Below are positions 19,230 through 27,959 of a stretch of DNA of 64,000 bases, in pieces. This stretch comes from Thermoplasmata archaeon (GTDB lineage: Archaea; Thermoplasmatota; Thermoplasmata; Thermoplasmatales; Thermoplasmataceae), in the NCBI GenBank assembly GCA_021846395.1, contig JAJZXB010000007.1, forward strand, positions 31,370 through 95,369. The letters run 5' to 3'. Both the position numbers and the translations under genes were made by a program. Every line of letters starts with the position of its first letter. The first letter of the stretch is position 1. Below the pieces are notes generated by a model. That model searched no databases and was not told where the DNA came from. It worked only from the letters and a program-made list of their open reading frames with translations.

Positions 19230-20396
19230 ATGATGTATACGGATAAAATAACTGAAGTAAAGCAGTTTATGTCAAACAACTTTGTTGGAAGGGATGAGGT
19301 GATTAACGGCGTTCTTGCAGGGTTGATAGCAAGCGAACCAACATTGTTAATTGGCCCACCAGGAACAGCAAAAACCTCTATTATTGATACACTGAGCAGG
19401 CTTGTCAATGCAAAATATTTCTATTATCTGCTGACAAAATTCACAGAGCCTGAAGAGCTTCTGGGTCCAATAGACATAAGCGCCCTGAAAGCTGGAGAAT
19501 ACAAGAATATCACAAGGGGCAAACTACCGGATGCAAATATTATCTTTCTGGATGAGGTTTTTAAGGCAAGTTCTGCCATAAGAAATACGCTGCTAGATAT
19601 AATGCTGAACAGGCGGCTGCCAAACGGCAATCAGATGCTCTCTCTGGATATTCTGGGAATATATTCCGCAAGCAATGAAATATCAAATGATGAGGAGGAT
19701 ATGGCATTGTATGATAGATACCCAGTAAAGATATTTCACACCTATATTGAAAAATCCCTTGTGGGCGACCTTCTTGATCGGGGAATTGAGCTGATGGGTG
19801 ATAATAATGAAGTAATGCCCATACTTGATGTAGAGGATATAATAAATCTCCAGAGAGAGGCCATAAACAGGCTTTCAACAATGAAAAAAAATAATCCAGA
19901 TATACTGGAGAAATACACGGATGCCCTTTTCCAGCTTGAAGAAAATAATGTAACATTGAGTGACAGAAGAAAGATAAAGTTGTTGAAGGTTGCATCCGCT
20001 TTTAGCATTCTAATGAATTCCACCAGGGTTACTGGAAATGACATAGCCATGGCAATGAGGTACAGTGCAGATTCGGAAGATGACATCCCAAAAATAGAGG
20101 CGGCAATTATTGATTCAAAGCTTGAAAATAAATCTGAAATCATTCAGAAGGCTAATACAATAATAGAGGAAATTAGATCATTAATTTCGGGAACAGAAGA
20201 TTCAATTCACAAAAATTCACCGTACAATGAAGTACTTGATAAGCTGAATCTGCTGGAAATATTTATCAAAAAACTTGAGGAAATAAAAATAGACATTGGG
20301 CCTGACAACAATCCCTACCACAGAGAAATTATTAACAGAATAGATTCAACAATGGACTTTGCCGCTTCAAAATATGAAAAGCTAAAGGGAAAGTGA
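19230..20396 (+). CDS. MoxR-family AAA+ ATPase
   Basis: A 388-residue AAA+ ATPase. Walker A is GPPGTAKT (42-49), Walker B is IIFLDEV (about 104-110) and the sensor region is YSASNEIS. MoxR/RavA proteins act as chaperones that load metals or assemble complexes, usually with a von Willebrand factor A partner. Here the partner gene follows immediately, overlapping by 4 bases (ATGA), as in the RavA-ViaA pair. The C-terminal 100 residues are helical and charged. The start ATG at 19230 could be replaced by the next codon, since the protein begins with two methionines. Client complexes are unknown. Confidence 0.9.
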   Translation: MMYTDKITEVKQFMSNNFVGRDEVINGVLAGLIASEPTLLIGPPGTAKTSIIDTLSRLVNAKYFYYLLTKFTEPEELLGPIDISALKAGEYKNITRGKLPDANIIFLDEVFKASSAIRNTLLDIMLNRRLPNGNQMLSLDILGIYSASNEISNDEEDMALYDRYPVKIFHTYIEKSLVGDLLDRGIELMGDNNEVMPILDVEDIINLQREAINRLSTMKKNNPDILEKYTDALFQLEENNVTLSDRRKIKLLKVASAFSILMNSTRVTGNDIAMAMRYSADSEDDIPKIEAAIIDSKLENKSEIIQKANTIIEEIRSLISGTEDSIHKNSPYNEVLDKLNLLEIFIKKLEEIKIDIGPDNNPYHREIINRIDSTMDFAASKYEKLKGK

Positions 20397-21688
20397 TCAA
20401 TATGATATCCGGATCATCTGGAAAAAGGTTAAAAAGCAATTTAACAGGAATAAATACAGATGGCAAATTATATAAAACAACGCGTGAAAGGATAGTTAGA
20501 TATTCTGGTGAACTTGATTTAAATAACAAAATCGGAGAGGATATTAAAACATCTGCAGCAGACCTGTATTTTCTTTATTATTCAAATATTGCATCAGTAA
20601 ATGTGAATAAAAATGATGATGCTTTCCTTGAAAATGTAAGAACTCAATTGAATAATTATGTACAGACAGAAGAATTCAGCAAAATGAGGGCGCATTCCCA
20701 TTTAAATGATAGAATTTCCATGGTTTACAGCATAAATTTTGTCAAACAATTTAAAGAGGAGCTTAAAAAAAATAAAAATAAGAATGAAAGTATGGGGCAG
20801 AATACCATGGAAGAAATGATTGGCAGGGCAATGTCGGAATCGGAGAAAAAAACAAAAAAAACAGATCAGCTGGAAAAACTCATAAAAGCAAACAGGCCAT
20901 GTGGGAAGATGCCAACCCATGATGGCGTGGATCTTGACAGGTTGATTGATCTGTCCGATAGAATCATGAACGTGCAGAATGCGGATAAAATACTTTCAAT
21001 GTCAAATAAATTATTTGATATAATGCCAAAATTTTCTAAGAAAATGAGAATGCATTCAAACATTGGTGAGCTAGGGGGTTATTATAAAACAAAAAATATA
21101 TCAAATATTTTATCCAGGGAACTTGCATTGCCTGATGAAATATTTTATTCAAAAATAATAAATGGCTTTACCGGAAAGGAAAGGGTTCTTTTAACTGAGG
21201 GGTCATATTACGTTTTGCTTGATAAAAGCGGAAGCATGTACGAGTCCGATAAAATGGTATGGTCAAGATCTGTAGCTCTTGCATTATTCAAGCTCGCAAT
21301 GTCAAAAAATAGGAAATATTTTTTCAGGTTTTTTGATAATAAACCACATGAACTGGTGAATGAGCCATATGATATAGTGAATAATATTTTAACAGTTGAA
21401 GCCAATAAGGGAACCTGCATAGAATGTGCTCTGGTCAGGGCAATTGAGGATATACAGATTCACGACATGTCTCAGAAAACCAATACAGTTATAATCATCA
21501 CAGATGGTGAAGATAAGGTTAACCCCGCGGTGATTGAAAGAACGATTTCCAAAATTGACCTGAAGATAATAACAGTTATGATTAATGGTACAAATGATGG
21601 ACTTAAATTATTGAGTGAAAAATATTTAACTGCAAAGCTAACTGAGGAAGGCGCATTAAAATTGCTTAACATTGCAAGGTCAATGTAA
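20393..21688 (+). CDS. VWA-domain protein, MoxR partner (ViaA/CoxE-like)
   Basis: A 431-residue protein whose C-terminal 160 residues form a von Willebrand factor A domain. The metal-ion-dependent adhesion site shows as DKSGS (277-281), with TCIEC around residue 343 and TDGED near 365. The N-terminal 250 residues are helical with a Lys/Glu-rich stretch at 125-160. It probably works with the MoxR ATPase encoded just upstream; the genes overlap by 4 bases. A second in-frame ATG (20402) may be the true start. The cellular target is not evident; neighbours give no clue beyond the pair itself. Confidence 0.85.
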   Translation: MINMISGSSGKRLKSNLTGINTDGKLYKTTRERIVRYSGELDLNNKIGEDIKTSAADLYFLYYSNIASVNVNKNDDAFLENVRTQLNNYVQTEEFSKMRAHSHLNDRISMVYSINFVKQFKEELKKNKNKNESMGQNTMEEMIGRAMSESEKKTKKTDQLEKLIKANRPCGKMPTHDGVDLDRLIDLSDRIMNVQNADKILSMSNKLFDIMPKFSKKMRMHSNIGELGGYYKTKNISNILSRELALPDEIFYSKIINGFTGKERVLLTEGSYYVLLDKSGSMYESDKMVWSRSVALALFKLAMSKNRKYFFRFFDNKPHELVNEPYDIVNNILTVEANKGTCIECALVRAIEDIQIHDMSQKTNTVIIITDGEDKVNPAVIERTISKIDLKIITVMINGTNDGLKLLSEKYLTAKLTEEGALKLLNIARSM

Positions 21689-22010
21689 TATTTAATTTGC
21701 AATAATGTTATTTCTACCCGGTTTTACAGTGATTTCCTGTAATTTTTAAAGGCGTTCTCTATTGCTTTTGCCATGTTTTTCTTGTGGAGGGAACATAATG
21801 TTATGTAGTCTTAATGGTGGCCTCCCATTTTAGGAATTGTTAGTAATAACCTTAATATTGGTTCCTATTCAAAGGCCTAAACATGTACGTGTTTCGTATA
21901 CATAAATATTTGTTACTTTCAGGCTTATTATTTTATGGTTCAATAACAATTTGCAATGAAAAAGATATATGATATTCTGAAAAAACAATTCAATGAAACA
22001 TCTGAAGAAA
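21689..22010. other. Region before the IS256 element, with a transposase-like tail remnant
   Basis: There is no intact gene here apart from the small interrupted frame listed separately. On the minus strand, 21724-21810 encodes a coding-like C-terminus (HKKNMAKAIENAFKNYRKSL followed by TAA), preceded within about 30 codons by a stop. It looks like the broken tail of a gene, possibly a transposase, but the family cannot be named. Confidence 0.4.
22004..22010. repeat. Left target-site duplication GAAGAAA
   Basis: GAAGAAA lies directly outside the left inverted repeat, and the same 7 bases are found directly outside the right one. IS256 elements usually duplicate 8-9 bases, so 7 is slightly short; this is the best fit seen. 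Confidence 0.55.
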
Positions 22011-22036
22011 CATAGTGTCATAAATGTTGTGTAAAT
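22011..22036 (+). repeat. Left terminal inverted repeat of the IS256 element
   Basis: About 26 bases matching the right end in inverted orientation with 7 to 8 mismatches. The outer ATAGTGTCAT and inner GTGTA blocks are identical in both ends. Confidence 0.7.
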
Positions 22037-22097
22037 ATAAATAAAAATCTAAATAATACATTTAAAAATGCCTCCATAGGATCGGAGGCAATAAAAT

Positions 22098-23264
22098 ATG
22101 GAAAACACAGATAAAAACATATCGGAAATAATAGATGGCTTTAGCAGCATAATGGATGCAAAGGTAAAGGAATACATAAAATATTTCATAGAAACACTGG
22201 TAAAAGCAGAGATAGATGCATATTTAGAAGAAAATACAGGTATAAAGAATGGGTACTATGAAAGGGATATCAATACAAAGTATGGAAATATAGATGAACT
22301 GAAAATGCCCAGGGAAAGGAATAATAATTTCCATACAAAACTATTCCAGCCATATATAAGGAATACAGGAATAGAAGATATGGTAATATCATTATATTCC
22401 AAGGGAATGTCAACAAGGAAGATAGAGTCCTTTATTGATGAAGTGTACAACTACAATTTAAGCAGGTCATCAGTATCAAAAATAACAGATATAATGAAGC
22501 CAGAGATAGAGAAATGGAAGAACAGGAAATTGAATAAAAGGTATATAGCAATATATCTGGATGCATTGTTTATCAATATAAGAAGGGGCACTGTGGAAAA
22601 GGAGGCAGTAATCTTTGCTTTAGGTGTGGATGAAAATGGCTATTATGAAATACTTGGTTTCTATATAAACCCAAAGGAAACACATTACCAGTACAGGGAT
22701 ATATTGGAAGACCTTTATAACAGGGGTGCTGAAGAAGTATTATTGTACATAGCAGATGGCCTGAAGGGGATAGAAGAGGAGGTTAAACTTGCATACCCAA
22801 AGGCTGATTTCCAGTTATGCACAATACATATTGGAAGATACATTAGATCTAAGGTAAGGGCAAATGACAGGGATGCTATTGAAAAGGGTTTGAACCATAT
22901 ATTCTTTTCAGACAATAAGGAAACAGCAATAAAAAGAATGGATGATTTTAAAGGTACATACAGTAATAAATATCCTGGAATAATTGAAACACTCTATAAC
23001 CACCAGGGTGCACTGTTGAAATACTTTGATTATCCTGAACCGATAAGGAGGTCTATAAAATCAACAAATATAATTGAAAGGCTGAATAAGGAGTTAAGGA
23101 GAAGAACAAAAGTAATAGATTCATTCCCTTCTGTGGAAAGCACTGAGAAAATAACATATTTAAGGTCAATAGAAGTAAACAATAATTGGTCTAAAAGGGT
23201 AATAAGGGGATATTTTAAATGCAATTACGAAATACAGGAAATGTTCCAAGGGAGGTATCTTTAA
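22098..23264 (+). CDS. IS256-family (mutator-type) transposase
   Basis: A 388-residue DDE transposase. The first catalytic Asp is in IYLDALFINIRRG (near 154). The second is in YIADGLKGIEE, followed by YPKADFQLCTIHIGRYIR, the C-x2-H signature region of IS256 transposases. The third acid, Glu, is in STNIIERLNKELRRRTKVI near residue 330. Length is typical (about 390-400) and the frame is uninterrupted, so the enzyme may be active. It fills almost the whole element, with its stop just inside the right repeat. It cuts and pastes or copies the element into new sites. Confidence 0.95.
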   Translation: MENTDKNISEIIDGFSSIMDAKVKEYIKYFIETLVKAEIDAYLEENTGIKNGYYERDINTKYGNIDELKMPRERNNNFHTKLFQPYIRNTGIEDMVISLYSKGMSTRKIESFIDEVYNYNLSRSSVSKITDIMKPEIEKWKNRKLNKRYIAIYLDALFINIRRGTVEKEAVIFALGVDENGYYEILGFYINPKETHYQYRDILEDLYNRGAEEVLLYIADGLKGIEEEVKLAYPKADFQLCTIHIGRYIRSKVRANDRDAIEKGLNHIFFSDNKETAIKRMDDFKGTYSNKYPGIIETLYNHQGALLKYFDYPEPIRRSIKSTNIIERLNKELRRRTKVIDSFPSVESTEKITYLRSIEVNNNWSKRVIRGYFKCNYEIQEMFQGRYL

Positions 23265-23290
23265 ATATACACAGGATAAATGACACTATC
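23265..23290 (-). repeat. Right terminal inverted repeat of the IS256 element
   Basis: Pairs with the left repeat and begins immediately after the transposase stop codon. The outermost base differs between ends (C left, G right when both are read inward). Confidence 0.7.
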
Positions 23291-23297
23291 GAAGAAA
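23291..23297. repeat. Right target-site duplication GAAGAAA
   Basis: Identical to bases 22004-22010 and directly abutting the right repeat. Confidence 0.55.
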
Positions 23298-23332
23298 TGG
23301 AAATATATGAATAATAGGCCTTTTGTTTGTTA

Positions 23333-23710
23333 TTAAAGGCGCATATTGGAAATAATCGTTTTATATTTAATATGGTAATATATGCTTATAATGATTATTG
23401 GAGCATAAAACAGTTCAACAATTATTGATTCAATGTTAGGAGGAAGAATATTCTTCCAATATCCTGCTAAAATACCACGGGATGTAAACCAAAGAAGAAA
23501 ACCGAATATTATTACAATATAAATAAGGTTTAAATTTTTACTACTATTCAAAACCTGGTTTGATGCAAAAATAAAACGAGGATATAATGATACCATTGTT
23601 ATAATACAAAAATAAAATAAATTTAAATTCATATATAAAGTCATTACTGAACCCATTGCCAAAATAAGAGAAGTAAGGGTTATAGAAATCCAATTTTTAT
23701 ATATCTTCAA
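23333..23710 (-). CDS. Small membrane protein of unknown function
   Basis: A 125-residue protein with four hydrophobic segments: about residues 10-28, 29-47, 62-80 and 95-112. No family is recognised. It sits between the IS256 element and the decayed IS630-type gene. It may be a passenger stranded among mobile elements or a small chromosomal gene. Codon use is AT-rich as in the surroundings. No binding or catalytic motif is visible. Confidence 0.55.
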   Translation of the reverse strand: MKIYKNWISITLTSLILAMGSVMTLYMNLNLFYFCIITMVSLYPRFIFASNQVLNSSKNLNLIYIVIIFGFLLWFTSRGILAGYWKNILPPNIESIIVELFYAPIIIISIYYHIKYKTIISNMRL

Positions 23711-23748
23711 TTTTTATCACCTTACCTTAAGTTAATACGTATAACTTT

Positions 23749-24660
23749 TTAAGTTCTTCGTTTTTTGTTGTATTTGCCAAATTCTTTTACCAATGCATTC
23801 CTGAGGTCATTCAACTGCTGAAAATATATATTGTGCGTGGCGTGTTTCTTTACAAGTTTCCAAACCCTTTCAATGGGGTTTAGCTCAGGAGAATAAGGAG
23901 GAATGAAAAGAATCTCCATATCGATCAAGAATTCATAACCCGTTACAATGATGCTGTTGGGAAATTTTACATTTATTGTTGAAAGGAATTCAAGAAAGGT
24001 CATTGCATTGTATTTATCTGTTATCCCCGTTATAAGGTCTCCATTTCCTATATTTGCAACACCAAATACGCTTATCCCCTTTCTATTTGGTTCCTGAAAA
24101 ACAAAGGGATCAATATCCTCTGGTAGATACAATCATCTAAAAATACAAGAGATCTTCCTGATCTTAACAATTCCCTTATTTTTTAAAAATTCCTCTTATC
24201 TTCAGAATTTCCTTTTGCTATTTCTGGCCTTGGTTTCCTCAACCTGAATCCAAGCTTTCTGAATACCCTCTGGCATTGCCTTGTTCCAAGATTAATTCCA
24301 TATATAGCCTTAAGATGGTAGCTGAGAAGTTTTCCATCCCACAGGTTCTGTGAATAGCCAAATTCTACAGGATTCCTTCTGAGGTCCTCTGCAATATTGT
24401 ACATTATGTTTGATAGCCTTGGAGGCCTTCCTTGCTTTACCGGTTCTTTCAGTCTGTTGAAGCATTCTTTTAGGAACATATTTACCCAGTTCCCTATACT
24501 CTTCGGGCTATCTCCAATAATCTTAGATGCTTTATATGGACTCATACCATTTGCTACTAAAAGTAATCCTGCAACCTGTGGTCATATTTTGATTCATCAC
24601 TGCGTTTTATCTCTTTTATAATTTCATCTTTCTTTTCTTCAGAAATTGTAAGTTTCTTCA
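23749..24660 (-). pseudogene. Decayed IS630-family transposase
   Basis: Three pieces of one IS630-type DDE transposase. The N-terminal piece starts about 24660, reads KKLTISEEKKDEIIKEI, and has CTG where ATG would be expected. A one-base loss near 24570 shifts it into LLLVANGMSPYKASKIIGDS and the HTH region. A TAA interrupts near 24163. The frame then continues with SLVFLDDC, containing the first catalytic Asp, before another shift near 24135. The last piece ends with FIPPYSPELNPIERVWKLVKK, which carries the catalytic Glu. The usual Asp-Asn...His segment before it seems deleted. It cannot give an active enzyme. Poorly matched end repeats may lie near 23730-23755 and 24702-24724. Confidence 0.8.
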
Positions 24661-24830
24661 GGGCACAAATAATGCAGAGTGGTATTTAAATGATATGCAA
24701 TAACTTATGACGTTATGTTTAACTCGAATCATGGATGAACTTGATCAAAATCTAACCAAATTTTGACGCCATATATTTTTATATGGTCAATCAAACATAA
24801 AAACAAATATGGTAAAGATATTATCCTTTA

Positions 24831-26126
24831 ATGGGCAAAGTTTATTTAATCGGTACAGGACCTGGCAATTCCGGCCTATTGACCTCAATGGCCATTGAGA
24901 TACTGAAAAAAGCAGATGTGGTGGTTTATGATCATCTGATAAATCCCGAAATCATGAATGAATTAAAAAGTGGATGCAAACGTATCTATGTGGGAAAAAG
25001 GCCATATAAGTCAACCGTAAGGCAGAATCAAATAAATAAGGTCCTTATTGACAGTGCAAGTAAATTCAATCTGGTTGCAAGATTGAAGGGGGGAGACCCA
25101 TTTCTATTTGGCAGGGGCGGTGAGGAAGCGGAAGTATTATTCGCCCACAAGATAGAATATGAGCTTATCCCGGGGATATCCTCATTAACAGGTGTTCCTG
25201 AATACGCTGGAATACCGCTAACACACAGGGAAGTTAGCCATGGCATTATAGTAGCCACAGGGCACAATGTTGAAAATTTAAACATTCCAGTTCTGGAGAA
25301 TAAGCTAAAGGACACATACACACTTGTAATTTTCATGGGATCAAAGCACCTGGATATGATAAGAAATAAATTAATTTTAATGGGGTTTGATAAAAATACG
25401 TCCATGGCAGTGGTGGAAAATGGCACATATCCACATCAGAAGGTTTATACCGGCACACTTGAAAAAATAAACTATGAATATAATGAATATCCTGCATTGC
25501 TCATTATCGGCAAGGTTGTTGAATACTATGGGAAATTTGGAGTAAAAAATAGAAATTTCAAAAAAATTTTAATATTTTATGAAATTGAAAAGATAGATGA
25601 TGATTTTTTGAACAGTAATTTTAGCGTTCTGAATATACGTTATTCAGATATTTATTATAATAAAATCGATAAAAAAACCATATCTGGCAGAAACATTGTA
25701 ATCAACCACAGATATTTGAAACATTTTTTCAATTTTTTAAGGGAGAATCATATTGATCTGAGAAATCCAGGCGACATTATCACAGATAAACCTGAATGCC
25801 TTGAAAAATATGGTATATTTTCGCATGCTGATTTATCAAATTACACAGTCAAGGATGATGATATTTTAGTTGGAATTGACGGCCATCAGGACAGCATCAA
25901 TATGATGACCCGCAAATGCATAGAAATAAATGATTACATAATCGATTTAATTGAACAGTCAGATTACTTAATTTTCGCTGATGAATCCTACAAAATGATC
26001 GGCCAGATTGAAAGCTTGTTAAAGTTCAAAAAAATTTTCATATACGGCCATCAAGGCAATGAATATAACAGCACATTTTACATTAAGGATATATCTGACT
26101 TTTTATCAAATATAAGGGGGGATTAA
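24831..26126 (+). CDS. cobA: Uroporphyrinogen-III C-methyltransferase with C-terminal extension (HemD-like?)
   Basis: A 431-residue protein. Residues 1-240 are a SAM-dependent uroporphyrin-III methyltransferase (SUMT), shown by VYLIGTGPGNSGLLT, VVYDHLINPEI, RLKGGDPFLFGRGGEEAE and PGISSLTGVPEYAGIPLTHR. This enzyme makes precorrin-2, the branch point to siroheme, archaeal heme and cobalamin. The last 190 residues are divergent. Bacterial CobA-HemD fusions carry uroporphyrinogen-III synthase there, and the alpha/beta look fits, but no decisive motif is seen. It heads a cluster with cbiET starting 1 base after its stop. Confidence 0.9.
   Translation: MGKVYLIGTGPGNSGLLTSMAIEILKKADVVVYDHLINPEIMNELKSGCKRIYVGKRPYKSTVRQNQINKVLIDSASKFNLVARLKGGDPFLFGRGGEEAEVLFAHKIEYELIPGISSLTGVPEYAGIPLTHREVSHGIIVATGHNVENLNIPVLENKLKDTYTLVIFMGSKHLDMIRNKLILMGFDKNTSMAVVENGTYPHQKVYTGTLEKINYEYNEYPALLIIGKVVEYYGKFGVKNRNFKKILIFYEIEKIDDDFLNSNFSVLNIRYSDIYYNKIDKKTISGRNIVINHRYLKHFFNFLRENHIDLRNPGDIITDKPECLEKYGIFSHADLSNYTVKDDDILVGIDGHQDSINMMTRKCIEINDYIIDLIEQSDYLIFADESYKMIGQIESLLKFKKIFIYGHQGNEYNSTFYIKDISDFLSNIRGD
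26114..26122 (+). promoter_or_regulatory. Strong ribosome binding site deciding a TTG start
   Basis: AAGGGGGGA lies 5 bases before the TTG at 26128. It justifies that rare start codon for the CbiE-CbiT gene, which has no ATG in a suitable place. The same layout precedes the citrate synthase TTG at 46786. Confidence 0.6.
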
Positions 26127-26127
26127 T

Positions 26128-27312
26128 TTGCAAAGAATAGTCATTATCGGCTCATTTCCGGGATATGGATTCAGTGACCCAGAAATCAAGGAAATGGAAA
26201 ACAGTGATATAATATTTGCCGGACGCAGAAATATGGAATTGATAACTGGCATTCACAGGGAAAAATTCATTATAGGACATTTAAATGAATCCGCTGAACA
26301 TATTGAGAAATTGCTATCCCAGAATAAAAAAGTCTTGATTATAGCTTCAGGGGATCCACTGTTTTATGGAATTGGAAAATACGTTGTTAATAAATTTGGG
26401 AAAGACAATGTTAAAATTATGCCGCATATTAGCTCAGTTCAATATGCAATGTCACTCATCAATGAAAGCTATGAAGATTTATATGTGGTTAGCCTGCACG
26501 GTAGGCCAATTAAGGGACTTGCCCAGAAGATTTTTAACAGGAACAGGGTAATCATATTTACTGATAACACCAATACACCCTCAACTATTGCCCGATATCT
26601 GGCAGATTTCAACATATTGAATTACAGTATGCATGTTTTTGAAAATCTGGGTTACTGGAATCAGAAGATAAAGTCAATTGAAATAATGGACGCAGTGAAT
26701 GAATCTTTTTCTGAGCTCAATATCATCTATTTAAGAAGAAAAGATTTCATAAGGAATAATTACAGTGATGAGGAATTCATTAAAATTAACAATAACATAA
26801 CAAAAAAGGAAATACGTGATATCTCTGTTTCAGAGATGGAAATACAGGAAAATGACACAGTATGGGACATAGGTTCTGGTTCAGGGTCAATATCTATTCA
26901 GGCATGTGCTTTCAACAGGCATGGCAGAATATTTTCAATTGAAAAAAATGCAAAATCATATGAAAATATAATCTTAAACATGAAAAAATTTCACTGTGAT
27001 TTGGATGTTATATATGGTCAGGCTCCGGAAATATTGAAGGGCCTTCCGGATCCAGACGCTATATTCATTGGGGGAAGTTCGGGCAAAATTGAAGATATAC
27101 TTGACACATCCTTTAAAAGGTTGAGGCATGGTGGGAGACTGGTAATAAATACTGCAACAATGGATAATTTTGTGAGGTCTGTAAACTTTTTTAAAAAAAT
27201 TGGGAAATCAACAGAAATTATACAGGCAAATATTTCACGGAATAAAAATATAGAAAACAGTATAATGCTGGTTCCACTGCATCAGATATATATAATAAAG
27301 GTGATTAAATGA
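26128..27312 (+). CDS. cbiET: CbiE-CbiT fusion, precorrin C5,15-methyltransferase and C12 decarboxylase
   Basis: A 394-residue two-domain corrinoid enzyme like CobL. Residues 1-200 resemble CbiE (SGDPLFYGIGKYVV near 75; HGRPI near 125). Residues 210-394 are a class I methyltransferase of CbiT type (DIGSGSGSISIQACAF near 247; ridge residues IEKNAKSYENI). Together they methylate C5 and C15 and decarboxylate the acetate side chain. TTG start with a strong RBS. It lies between cobA and cbiL; the cbiL start overlaps its stop by 4 bases. An operon is clear. Confidence 0.88.
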   Translation: MQRIVIIGSFPGYGFSDPEIKEMENSDIIFAGRRNMELITGIHREKFIIGHLNESAEHIEKLLSQNKKVLIIASGDPLFYGIGKYVVNKFGKDNVKIMPHISSVQYAMSLINESYEDLYVVSLHGRPIKGLAQKIFNRNRVIIFTDNTNTPSTIARYLADFNILNYSMHVFENLGYWNQKIKSIEIMDAVNESFSELNIIYLRRKDFIRNNYSDEEFIKINNNITKKEIRDISVSEMEIQENDTVWDIGSGSGSISIQACAFNRHGRIFSIEKNAKSYENIILNMKKFHCDLDVIYGQAPEILKGLPDPDAIFIGGSSGKIEDILDTSFKRLRHGGRLVINTATMDNFVRSVNFFKKIGKSTEIIQANISRNKNIENSIMLVPLHQIYIIKVIK

Positions 27313-27959
27313 ATTTGCTGAATGTTGTTGGACTTGGCCCGGGAGACCCCGAGCTCATTACCATGAAGGGATATAAAATGCTTTTATCGGCTGATATTAT
27401 ATTCTATCCTGAAACCTCTTTGAAGATGGCCGAAAATATCCTAAAATTTTACAGCATAGACCAGAAAAAGCTATTTCCTTTAAATTTCAACATTAACAGT
27501 ATGGAATCAAAAACAGATTTTAAAAAATATGCCAGTATGATAAGTGAAAAGCTGAAAGATGGCTTTAATGTCGTTTATGCGGTTGAGGGAGAGCCTATGC
27601 TTTACAGCACGTTTCTTGACATTGTACCATATATTGATTTCAACTTTACAGTTATACCCGGTATAAGTTCTGTTAATGGTGGATCGGCAGAGTTAAAGAT
27701 CAGTCTGGCAACAAAAAATGAGCCCCTGCTAATTTTACCCGCCATTAATGATTATAATTACATGAAGAGAATGATAGATTCATTCAGGAATGTTGCAATT
27801 ATAAAGGTGAAAAAGGCAAAAAACACTCTAAAAAGGATTTTATCAGAAGGAAGATACAATTACTATATAATCGGAAATGTTACAGGAGAAAATCAGAAAA
27901 TATACAGGGATATGGATGAAGTTCAGGATTATATGGTCATTCTTTTTATATTTCATTGA
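27309..27959 (+). CDS. cbiL: Precorrin-2/cobalt-factor II C20-methyltransferase
   Basis: A 216-residue SAM methyltransferase of the tetrapyrrole type. VVGLGPGDPELITMKGYKML opens the N-terminus. EGEPMLYSTF replaces the usual GDPxxY(S)T motif, and VIPGISSVNGGSAEL is the Pro-Gly-Ile-Ser loop. This set fits CbiL/CobI, which adds the C20 methyl in corrin synthesis. Start overlaps cbiET by 4 bases. Slightly short for the family (about 230-240). The final residues are hydrophobic (VILFIFH), perhaps a truncated end, because a decayed-looking spacer follows. Confidence 0.85.
   Translation: MNLLNVVGLGPGDPELITMKGYKMLLSADIIFYPETSLKMAENILKFYSIDQKKLFPLNFNINSMESKTDFKKYASMISEKLKDGFNVVYAVEGEPMLYSTFLDIVPYIDFNFTVIPGISSVNGGSAELKISLATKNEPLLILPAINDYNYMKRMIDSFRNVAIIKVKKAKNTLKRILSEGRYNYYIIGNVTGENQKIYRDMDEVQDYMVILFIFH

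Larger units (their letters stand above)
22011..23290 (+). mobile_element. IS256-family insertion sequence, apparently intact
   Basis: A 1280-bp element bounded by imperfect inverted repeats and containing one full-length transposase. The left end reads CATAGTGTCATAAATG and the right end, reverse-complemented, GATAGTGTCATTTATC. GTGTA recurs at the same place in both. Seven bases, GAAGAAA, are duplicated outside. The complete transposase frame and clean ends suggest recent activity. Confidence 0.8.
21956..23314 (+). pseudogene. Small reading frame interrupted by the IS256 element
   Basis: An ATG at 21956 opens MKKIYDILKKQFNETSEE. If the element at 22011-23290 and one copy of GAAGAAA are removed, the frame continues exactly as MEIYE and a TAA at 23312-23314, giving a 23-codon reading frame. 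The clean restoration supports the proposed insertion site. Whether this tiny frame was a functional gene or the relic of a longer one is unknown. Confidence 0.4.

Noticed and set aside
19561..20143. Two overlapping minus-strand frames of 144 and 133 codons inside the MoxR gene
   Set aside because: Antisense to a well-conserved AAA+ ATPase; composition not gene-like.
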